Below, one piece after another: positions 7,463-12,566 of a DNA stretch of 12,566 nt. Numbering within the stretch: position 1 is the stretch's first letter; the number at the start of each line of letters is the position of its first letter. Position numbers and translations under genes: made by a program. Source of the DNA: Tagaea sp. (GTDB lineage: Bacteria > Pseudomonadota > Alphaproteobacteria > CACIAM-22H2); the NCBI GenBank assembly GCA_023653245.1, contig JAMNXK010000021.1:1-12566 (forward strand), given 5' to 3'. The notes beneath the pieces are model-generated. The model searched no databases. It saw nothing but the letters and a program-made list of their open reading frames with translations, and was not told the origin of the DNA.

Positions 7463-8183
7463 CGCGCCGGATTTCTCCCTGGCCGGCAAGCGCGCGCTGA
7501 TCACCGGCTCGACCCAAGGGATCGGCTTGGCGATCGCGCGCGCCTTCCGGGCGCATGGCGCCGAGGTTTTCGCCCATGGGATCGAGAGCCAGGCGGATTG
7601 GAGTCCCTATTCGCGCGCGGATCTGAGCGAACCGGGCGGCGCCGACGCGCTCGCCGACGCCGTGCGCGCGTATTGGTCGGGTCTCGACATCCTGGTCCTC
7701 AACGCGGCGATCCAAACGCGCGCCGCATGGGACGCGGTCGACGAGGCCGATCTCGAACGCCAGATGCGGACCAACTTCGCCGCCGGCTACGCGCTGATCC
7801 GCCGCTTCGCACCGGGCATGCGCGCGCGCGGCTGGGGCCGGATCGTCGCGATCGGCTCGGTCCAAGAGGTCAAGAAGCATCCGGAGATGGCCGTCTATGC
7901 CGCGTCGAAGGCGGCGCAGACGAGCCTCGTGCGCAATCTCGCCCGGCAATTCGCGCGCGACGGCGTCACCGTGAACGTGCTGTCGCCCGGCGCGATCGCG
8001 ACCGCGCGCAATCGCGACGCGCTCGCCGACTCCGCCTACCGCGCCAAGGTCGAAGCGGCCATCCCTGCCGGCCGGATCGGCGCCGCGGTGGATTGCGCGG
8101 GGGCTGCCGTATTCCTCGCCTCGCCCGCCGCGGGCTACGTGACCGGCGTCACGCTGCGCGTGGACGGCGGCATGCATCTGTGA
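7452..8183 (+). CDS. Short-chain dehydrogenase/reductase (classical SDR)
   Basis: This 243-residue cytoplasmic NAD(P)-dependent oxidoreductase shows the cofactor motif TGSTQGIG (18-25), a variant of the NNAG motif (LNAA, 83-86) and the catalytic set Asn108, Ser136, Tyr149 and Lys153 (YAASK). The C-terminal signature GYVTGVTLRVDGGM is standard for FabG-like SDRs. The canonical cofactor-selecting acidic or basic residue after the second strand is not obvious (HGIESQADW), so NAD or NADP preference cannot be called. The gene overlaps the permease by 11 bases. In this context it probably oxidises or reduces a hydroxyl or keto group of the imported compound, for example as a polyol, sugar or sugar-acid dehydrogenase. 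The exact substrate is unknown. Confidence 0.92.
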   Translation: MTTDAPDFSLAGKRALITGSTQGIGLAIARAFRAHGAEVFAHGIESQADWSPYSRADLSEPGGADALADAVRAYWSGLDILVLNAAIQTRAAWDAVDEADLERQMRTNFAAGYALIRRFAPGMRARGWGRIVAIGSVQEVKKHPEMAVYAASKAAQTSLVRNLARQFARDGVTVNVLSPGAIATARNRDALADSAYRAKVEAAIPAGRIGAAVDCAGAAVFLASPAAGYVTGVTLRVDGGMHL

Positions 8184-8199
8184 GAATGGGAGTCGTTCC

Positions 8200-9390
8200 G
8201 TGAAAATCGTCGACATGAAGGTCCGCTGCGTGGCGATTCCGCTGAACGCGCAGTTGCGCCACAACACGGGCGTTCATCCGGGCTATCTGATGCGCACGAT
8301 CCTCGAACTCGTCACCGACGAGGGGATCGTGGGCTTGGGCGAGGTCGGCGGCGGCGATCAGCGCGGCGCGCTGCTCAAGCTCAAGCCGCGCGTGATCGGC
8401 ATGGACCCGTTCGCGCTCGAGACGATCAAGCTCAAGACTCTGCGCGCGATCTACTACCTCTCCAACGCGCGGCTCTACGCGGCGATCGAGATGGCGTGTC
8501 TCGACATCCAAGGCAAGGCGCTGGGCCGTCCCTTGGGCGATCTGCTGGGCGGCGCCGTGCGCGACCGGATCGACTTCATCGCCTATCTGTTCTGGCGCTA
8601 CGACCGGCCGGGCGGCGGACACGACGCCCATCCCGAAGACATGGCCGATCTGTGCCAGGAGTTGCACGAGACGCTGGGCGTGCGCGCGATGAAGCTGAAG
8701 GCCGGCGTCATGGCGCCGGACGTCGAGGCGCGCGCGGTGGAGCTGTGCCGCGATCGCATGGGCCCCGCGTTCGGGCTGCGCATCGACCCCAACGGCGTGT
8801 GGTCGGTGCCGACCGCGATCCGCATCGGCCAGCGCCTCGAAGCCGTGGGGATGGAATATTTCGAAGACCCGGCCTGGGGCCTCGAAGGCAACGCGGCCGT
8901 CCGGCGCGCGGTGCGCACGCCCATCGCCACCAACATGTATCCGGCGAAGTTCGACGATCTCGGCCCCGCGATCCGCATGGGGGCGGTCGATATCGTGCTC
9001 ACCGATATCCACTATTGGGAAGGCCCGCGCGGCGTGAAGGATCTCGCCGCCGTGTGCCGCACCTTCGGCCTGGGCGTGGCGATGCATTCGGGCTCGGAAT
9101 TCGGCGTCGAGCTCGCCGCCATGCTGCACACGGCCGCGACCATCCCGGAGATGAGTTTCGCGGGCGACGCGCACTATCACTATCTGACCGACGACATCGT
9201 CGAAGGCGGCAAGATGCCCTACGTGAACGGCGCCATCGCCGTGCCCACGGGCCCCGGCCTCGGGGTCACGCTCGACGAAGACAAAATGCGCCACTACGAG
9301 AAATTCTACGAAGCCAAAGGCGACTACTACGCCCGCTTCCACCAGGACCCCTACCGGCCTGACTGGCATCCGGTCGTCGGCGGCATGTGA
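8200..9390 (+). CDS. Enolase-superfamily dehydratase, glucarate-dehydratase-like subgroup
   Basis: This 396-residue protein has the N-terminal capping domain (about 1-125) and the barrel of the enolase superfamily, whose members abstract the proton alpha to a carboxylate with Mg2+. The residue set matches the glucarate dehydratase subgroup: Lys165-Leu-Lys167 (KxK), metal ligands Asp196 (RIDPNG), Glu222 (EYFEDP) and Asn245 (IATNM), and the Asp269 (TDIHYW) and His296 (AMHSGSEFG) dyad. The end PTGPGLGVTLDEDKM is also typical. It is expected to dehydrate an acid sugar or similar hydroxy-acid to a 2-keto-3-deoxy acid in the cytoplasm. Start GTG 8200 has TGGGAG seven bases upstream; ATG 8215 is the alternative. 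Divergence in the capping loops (GGGDQRG, residues 50-56) means D-glucarate itself should not be assumed. Confidence 0.9.
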   Translation: MKIVDMKVRCVAIPLNAQLRHNTGVHPGYLMRTILELVTDEGIVGLGEVGGGDQRGALLKLKPRVIGMDPFALETIKLKTLRAIYYLSNARLYAAIEMACLDIQGKALGRPLGDLLGGAVRDRIDFIAYLFWRYDRPGGGHDAHPEDMADLCQELHETLGVRAMKLKAGVMAPDVEARAVELCRDRMGPAFGLRIDPNGVWSVPTAIRIGQRLEAVGMEYFEDPAWGLEGNAAVRRAVRTPIATNMYPAKFDDLGPAIRMGAVDIVLTDIHYWEGPRGVKDLAAVCRTFGLGVAMHSGSEFGVELAAMLHTAATIPEMSFAGDAHYHYLTDDIVEGGKMPYVNGAIAVPTGPGLGVTLDEDKMRHYEKFYEAKGDYYARFHQDPYRPDWHPVVGGM

Positions 9391-9405
9391 GAAAAGGAAC
9401 ACGCG

Positions 9406-10167
9406 ATGTCCCACCCCAAGACGAGCGATACCGGCGCCTTGCAGCGCGAAGCGCGGATGATGAAGCTCGAGAAATTCATCGCCGACCGCGAGGTCGTCGA
9501 GCAAGTCCCGCTCGCGATTCCCGTGCCCGAACTCCTCGCGCGCTACGAGAAGCTTTACACCGGGGCGGTCAGCGACGTGTTGCGCGAGCATTGCCTGCTC
9601 GACCAAACCCTGCCCGCGCATCTGCAGGCCTTGCGCCCCGAGCGCACGGTCGCGGGCATCGCTTTCACGGTCAAAAGCGCGCCCAACACCAAGGTCACGG
9701 GCGAACTCACCTTCCGCACCCAGATGCTCGACGAGATGCACGCCGACGCCTTCATCGTGTGGGACACGTCGGGCGACATGGAATCGACCGCCTGGGGCGG
9801 CGTGATGACCGCCACCGCGATCGGCAAAGGCATCCGCGCCGCCGTGCTCGACGGCGGCATCCGCGACACCAAGCAGATCCTCGAGAAGGACTTCCCGGTT
9901 TTCTACAAATATCGGAGCCCCAACGGCTCGCTCGGCCGCTGCCTGATCTCGCACTACCAGACGCCGATCAAGATCGGCTCGACGATTGTGCGTCCGGGCG
10001 ACGTGGTGTTGGGCGACATCGACGGCGTGATCGTCGTGCCGCGCAAGATCGCCGTCGAAGTTCTCGTCCGGGCCGAGGAAATCCTGGCCAACGAGAAGAA
10101 GATCTTCGGCTGGGTGGCCGACGGCGAGAGCGTCCAATCGATCACCGAGAAAGGCGGCTATTTCTGA
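9406..10167 (+). CDS. RraA-family protein, possible 2-oxo-acid aldolase (paralogue 2)
   Basis: This 253-residue member of the same family as the protein at 2474-3172 is longer at the N-terminus and clearly divergent. Landmarks are YEKLYTGAVSDVLREH (47-62), GVMTATAIGKGIRAAVLDGG (132-151), the site motif DGGIRD (149-154, Arg153 and Asp154) and RPGDVVLGDIDGVIVVPR (196-213). The position 21 residues before Arg153, Asp in characterised HMG/CHA aldolases, is Gly132 here, after a second Gly. The tail KKIFGWVADGESVQSITEKG is not shared with paralogue 1. ATG 9406 has AAAAGGA about nine bases upstream, 15 bases after the dehydratase stop. Following a dehydratase, a pyruvate-releasing aldolase of this family could replace GarL or KdgD; that role is inference. 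Confidence 0.85.
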   Translation: MSHPKTSDTGALQREARMMKLEKFIADREVVEQVPLAIPVPELLARYEKLYTGAVSDVLREHCLLDQTLPAHLQALRPERTVAGIAFTVKSAPNTKVTGELTFRTQMLDEMHADAFIVWDTSGDMESTAWGGVMTATAIGKGIRAAVLDGGIRDTKQILEKDFPVFYKYRSPNGSLGRCLISHYQTPIKIGSTIVRPGDVVLGDIDGVIVVPRKIAVEVLVRAEEILANEKKIFGWVADGESVQSITEKGGYF

Positions 10168-11159
10168 TGTCGCGCCCGCGCGACGCGGCGTTGTGGACCG
10201 GCGCCGATATGGCGTCGGATCCGTCCTGGCGAGTCGAGATCGACGCGACTCAACGCGACGATCTGCGCCGCGCGACCGACGCCGCCCTCGCACGCCAAGC
10301 GTCGTTCGCGGATATCGACCGGATGAGATTCGCGCTGCCGTCGTGGACCGGGTTGATCGCCCGCGCGCGCCACGACGTCGAAGACGGGCGCGGCTTCGTG
10401 TTGTTGCGCGGGCTGCCGGTCGAGCGCTACGCGCCCGCGGAATTGGAGATTCTGTTCTGGGGGCTCGGCGCGCATCTGGGCGTCGGCGTCACCCAGACCG
10501 CCGCGGCCGATCTCATCGCGCACGTGACCGACAAAGGGCCGGTCGAGGGATTGCGGCGCGGCTTCCAGACCAATCGCGAGGCGAAGTTCCACGTCGATCT
10601 CGCCGACGCCGTCGGCCTGCTGTGCCTGCGCCAAGCGAAGAGCGGCGGCCGCTCGCTGTTGCTGAGTTCGGCGACGGTCCACGAGATTCTGCGTCGCGAG
10701 CGCCCCGACGCGATGGCGATCCTGGCGCGCGGCTTCGCTTGGGACCGCCGCGAAGAGCACGGGCAAGGCGAGGAGCCCGTCGGACCCGTCATCCCGATCT
10801 TCGGCGCGCATCGCGGACGGTTCCGCGCGATCTACAACCGAAACTTCAACGAGACGGTCTGCAAGCGGCGCGGCGTGGCGATGCGCCCCGAAGAGATCGA
10901 TGCGCTGGATGCACTCGACGCCGTGATCGCGCGCGCGGATCTCCAGTTGCCGATGGATTTCCGCCCGGGCGACGTCCAGCTCGTCAGCAACGAGACGGTG
11001 CTGCACGCGCGCACCGAGTACGAGGATCACGACGATCCGGCGCTGCGCCGCCACCTGCTGCGGCTGTGGTGGAATTTCGATCGCTACGCGGACGACACGC
11101 CGCTCCGCCCCTTGCCCTATGGGCGGTTGGGACGCCCGGCCGACGACGTCGCGGCCTGA
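10167..11159 (+). CDS. TauD/TfdA-type Fe(II)/2-oxoglutarate-dependent dioxygenase
   Basis: This 330-residue cytoplasmic non-haem iron oxygenase has a facial triad readable as His142 and Asp144 (KFHVDLAD) and distal His280 (NETVLHART). The 2-oxoglutarate-binding Arg lies in RRHLLRLWW (Arg295, 15 residues after the His). GRGFVLLRGLPVERY (74-88) is the usual start of the jelly-roll core, and GDVQLVSNETVLHAR is a family signature. Such enzymes hydroxylate carbon next to N, S or O and can split amines, sulfonates or ethers, or they hydroxylate amino-acid-like acids. The start ATG 10167 shares one base with the preceding stop (TGATG), and AAGGCGG lies upstream. It is the last gene of the rightward operon. 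It is not specifically taurine dioxygenase-like, and its substrate is unknown. Confidence 0.9.
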   Translation: MSRPRDAALWTGADMASDPSWRVEIDATQRDDLRRATDAALARQASFADIDRMRFALPSWTGLIARARHDVEDGRGFVLLRGLPVERYAPAELEILFWGLGAHLGVGVTQTAAADLIAHVTDKGPVEGLRRGFQTNREAKFHVDLADAVGLLCLRQAKSGGRSLLLSSATVHEILRRERPDAMAILARGFAWDRREEHGQGEEPVGPVIPIFGAHRGRFRAIYNRNFNETVCKRRGVAMRPEEIDALDALDAVIARADLQLPMDFRPGDVQLVSNETVLHARTEYEDHDDPALRRHLLRLWWNFDRYADDTPLRPLPYGRLGRPADDVAA

Positions 11160-11439
11160 CCAGCAGCCGCCTCAGGAAATTCGCATGGACCTGGATGTGA
11201 TGCCCAGGAACCTGCTTCCGCGCGTGGGCCCAAAGCGGTTGCCGCGCAAGCTTCTTCAAGCTGATCCGCGCGATCGAGGACCAAGGGAAGATCGGCACGG
11301 GCCTGACGTTCCACGGCTTGCGGCATGCGTTGGGCGATGCGTTGGCGGAAGCGGCGTGCACGATCGAGGAGATCGAGGCGGTGCTGGGCGTCACGCCGGC
11401 GATGGCCCGGCATTACAGTCAGGGCCGGGATCGCAAAGC

Positions 11440-11535
11440 GGCCGCCGAGCGCGGGATTGCGCGGCTGAAACGCCAAGAGAACGGATTTTGGAAGGCCGAC
11501 GCGGCGAAAACCGCGAAGCCCGATGGTGCCCGGGG
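11440..11535 (+). repeat. Right copy of the 96-bp direct repeat (integrase tail plus tRNA-Phe 3' end)
   Basis: This is the partner of 197-292, with ten mismatches and no indels by hand alignment. Most of the mismatches lie in two small clusters (left coordinates 230-234 and 267-269) and several are synonymous in the integrase frame. Both copies therefore descend from integrase genes that diverged as genes, rather than from a very recent duplication. The last 12 bases (11524-11535) are the true 3' end of the tRNA-Phe gene. Confidence 0.75.
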
Positions 11536-11599
11536 CCGGAATCGAACCAGCGACACTGCGATTTTCAATCGCATGCTCTACCAACTGAGCTACCCGGGC
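11524..11599 (-). tRNA. tRNA-Phe (GAA)
   Basis: The 76-base gene folds as a full cloverleaf: acceptor GCCCGGG/CCCGGGC, D arm GCTC-AGTTGGTA-GAGC, anticodon stem TGCGA/TCGCA with loop TTGAAAA (anticodon GAA), variable GTGTC, and T arm GCTGG-TTCGATT-CCGGC. The CCA end is encoded at 11526-11524. Its 3' end is the attachment site used by the neighbouring integrase and is restored intact after integration, so the gene should be functional. It probably delivers the cell's Phe tRNA. No terminator is evident downstream, where the island starts at once. Confidence 0.97.
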
Positions 11600-11622
11600 A
11601 CCGGGCGCGTGGCAGGGCGCCG

Positions 11623-11651
11623 TGTATAGGGCCCTGCGGCACGCCTGTCAA
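11623..11651 (-). promoter_or_regulatory. Consensus sigma-70 promoter of tRNA-Phe
   Basis: On the minus strand TTGACA (11651-11646) is separated by exactly 17 bases from TATACA (11628-11623), close to the ideal housekeeping promoter. Transcription would start near 11616, about 17 bases before the tRNA. The -35 box overlaps the stop codon of the tfoX-like gene, so the tRNA has its own strong promoter inside the end of the preceding gene. Confidence 0.75.
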
Positions 11652-12301
11652 CGCTTCGAACCCTTTGATATGGCGCGCTTCTTCGGCGGCGCCAGCGCCG
11701 CTTGCGCGGCCGCGTCGAGGCGCCGCTTGTCCGCCGCCGGGAGCTTGTCCCAGCGCGCGCCGGTCAGCGCCGCATGCAGCGCATAAAGAAGGTTCCGCGA
11801 CGCGTCGCGCGGCCGCCGGCGCTTGACCGCGACATAGGCGGCGACCGCGCCCGCGCGCTTCAAATCCTCGGGCGACAAGATCCCCGCCTCGCCCAGCCAG
11901 GCCTGGGTTTTGGGCCCGAGATTGTCCATCGCCGCGATCCGCTTCGGCGGGCCCTTCTTCTTCGGCGCGGGCGCGCGCAGCGCCGCGTCGTAGGCCGCGC
12001 GCGCCCAAGGAAGCATCGCGGCCGGATCGTCGAGCGCGTCGGGCGGTGCTTGGTAATAGCGCATCGACACAGGCTTGCCCTTGCCCTCGTAGACGAAGGG
12101 GCCGAGGCCCTCGGCCTCGAACGAGTGGCGGTTCGCCGCGTCGGCCTTGAGGTAGAGCGTGTCCTCGGCGATCAAGGCGAACATCCGCCCCTCGCGATAG
12201 AGTCCCCAGCCGCCGAACATCGAACGCGCCGCCACGCGGCCCAAAGCTTCGCTCAGCACCTCGACGCACATCGCCACGAAGGGCGTCGGCGTCTTGCTCA
12301 T
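11648..12301 (-). CDS. TfoX-like protein with N- and C-terminal TfoX domains
   Basis: This 217-residue protein has an N-terminal TfoX domain (about 8-105). Recognisable parts are SMFGGWGLYREGRMFALIAE (27-46), LYLKAD and FVYEGKGKPVSMRYYQAP. A basic linker APKKKGPPKR (111-120) follows, then a C-terminal helix-hairpin-helix TfoX domain (about 124-205) with MDNLGPKTQAWLGEAGI and LLYALHAALTGARWDKLP. TfoX/Sxy proteins regulate natural competence in gammaproteobacteria, but in this kind of organism the function of the homologue is not established. Start ATG 12301 has GGAGGA six bases upstream and overlaps the yacG stop (ATGA). It ends in a lysine-rich tail. It appears to be part of the chromosome, not of the island. 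Confidence 0.85.
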   Translation of the reverse strand: MSKTPTPFVAMCVEVLSEALGRVAARSMFGGWGLYREGRMFALIAEDTLYLKADAANRHSFEAEGLGPFVYEGKGKPVSMRYYQAPPDALDDPAAMLPWARAAYDAALRAPAPKKKGPPKRIAAMDNLGPKTQAWLGEAGILSPEDLKRAGAVAAYVAVKRRRPRDASRNLLYALHAALTGARWDKLPAADKRRLDAAAQAALAPPKKRAISKGSKR

Positions 12302-12492
12302 CGTCCGTCCTCCGGCGGTTCGTCCGGCGCCTCGTCCGTCGGCACGCGATAGGCGCCGGTCAGCCAACGGCGCATGTCGTCGTCCTTGCAACGCGCCGAG
12401 CAGAAGGGCCGGAACTCGCGCGATGCGGCGCGCCGGCACATCGGGCAGGTTTCCTTGCGGGGCCGCTTGGGAAGCGGAACGATCTCGCTCAT
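12298..12492 (-). CDS. yacG: DNA gyrase inhibitor YacG
   Basis: This 64-residue protein has the YacG zinc finger, Cys16-Pro-Met-Cys19 and Phe-Cys31-Ser-Ala-Arg-Cys35, followed by DMRRWLTGAYRVP (39-51), the family's conserved sequence after the finger. The acidic tail EAPDEPPEDG is also usual. YacG binds GyrB and inhibits DNA gyrase in E. coli. The gene overlaps both neighbours by four bases (ATGA on each side), so rng, yacG and the tfoX-like gene should be one transcriptional unit. The small size is normal. Confidence 0.93.
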   Translation of the reverse strand: MSEIVPLPKRPRKETCPMCRRAASREFRPFCSARCKDDDMRRWLTGAYRVPTDEAPDEPPEDGR

Positions 12493-12566
12493 TCCCCGAC
12501 GCTGCCGCGCGAGCGCGCGCGCGTCAACTCCACCAGACCGCCGGCGGTGAAGCCCAGCACGTCCAC
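12489..12566 (-). CDS. rng: Ribonuclease E/G family protein, 3' end only
   Basis: The last 25 codons are visible: VDVLGFTAGGLVELTRARSR and then GSVGE-stop. DVLGFT-x-x-GLVELTR is the conserved end of the catalytic region of RNase G/E. The protein processes rRNA and degrades mRNA in the cytoplasm. The end shortly after this motif means it is a short, RNase G-like form and lacks the long degradosome scaffold of RNase E. Its TGA (12491-12489) overlaps the yacG ATG. The gene continues beyond the right edge. Position next to yacG is common in alphaproteobacteria and supports the call despite the short piece. Confidence 0.8.
   Translation of the reverse strand: MDVLGFTAGGLVELTRARSRGSVGE

Larger units (their letters stand above)
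11252..11629 (+). pseudogene. Tyrosine integrase C-terminal remnant (right copy, next to tRNA-Phe)
   Basis: The frame from about 11252 reads FFKLIRAIEDQGKIG, then LTFHGLRHALGDALAEA and ARHYSQG. This is the C-terminal catalytic part of a phage-type tyrosine recombinase, with the HxxRH box (codons 11312-11326) and the nucleophile Tyr (codon 11414-11416). The upstream two thirds, including the first catalytic Arg and the core-binding domain, are missing: an in-frame TGA lies at 11198-11200 and the dioxygenase gene ends at 11159. A TTG at 11318 or ATG at 11402 could start a peptide, but it would have no recombinase activity. The frame runs without a stop through the antisense of tRNA-Phe and ends at TAG 11627-11629. 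It is the relic of the enzyme that placed the island here or of a sister element. Confidence 0.8.

Noticed and set aside
8149..10293. Very long minus-strand open frame (over 700 codons) opposite the dehydratase and second RraA gene
   Set aside because: It mirrors the codon pattern of real genes on the plus strand, shows no recognisable domain and has no promoter or ribosome site.
10167..11159. Naming the dioxygenase taurine dioxygenase (tauD)
   Set aside because: No sulfonate-transport or sulfur-starvation context, and the residues seen define only the broad TauD/TfdA family.
11119..11826. Plus-strand open frame spanning the end of the dioxygenase gene, the integrase relic and the tRNA
   Set aside because: It changes character several times and only its fragment in another frame resembles an integrase. 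It is not a single gene.

Overview
The window is high-GC DNA from a Gram-negative bacterium, most likely an alphaproteobacterium. The clues are the strong G/C third-position bias, the right-hand gene order ribonuclease E/G - yacG - tfoX-like - tRNA-Phe, the family-5 peptide-type ABC transporter and the FCD-type GntR regulator. I cannot assign a genus.

Layout. Positions 1-225 hold the 3' end of nagA, whose last residues have been replaced by sequence homologous to the end of a tyrosine integrase. Positions 197-292 and 11440-11535 are a direct repeat (86 of 96 positions identical, no gaps). Each copy carries the end of an integrase frame followed by the last 12 bases of tRNA-Phe. The 11.2 kb between the two tRNA-end copies therefore looks like a genomic island, or one unit of a tandem array, integrated at the 3' end of the tRNA-Phe gene at 11524-11599. 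Right of the tRNA lies ordinary chromosomal sequence: a tfoX-like gene, yacG and the last codons of a ribonuclease E/G gene, all leftward with ATGA overlaps.

The island carries one tightly packed, divergent catabolic locus around an AT-rich regulatory region (4759-4913). Leftward: a Tat-exported family-5 solute-binding protein, an RraA-type protein and two DppD/DppF-like ATPases. Rightward: a GntR/FadR-type regulator, DppB- and DppC-like permeases, an SDR oxidoreductase, an enolase-superfamily dehydratase with the glucarate-dehydratase residue set, a second RraA-type protein and a TauD/TfdA-type Fe(II)/2-oxoglutarate dioxygenase. Nearly all genes within each arm overlap or lie within about 20 bp of each other, so each arm is probably one operon. 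The transporter is split between the arms.

How the genes may work together (inference). The transporter imports a small acidic or amide-type compound. The dioxygenase and SDR modify it. The enolase-superfamily enzyme dehydrates an aldarate- or aldonate-like intermediate to a 2-keto-deoxy acid. One or both RraA-type proteins cleave or decarboxylate that product, where classical glucarate pathways use GarL or KdgD. The GntR protein probably senses an intermediate and controls both arms from the shared region, which contains an 11-bp palindrome flanked symmetrically by 9-bp direct repeats. The substrate cannot be read from the sequence.
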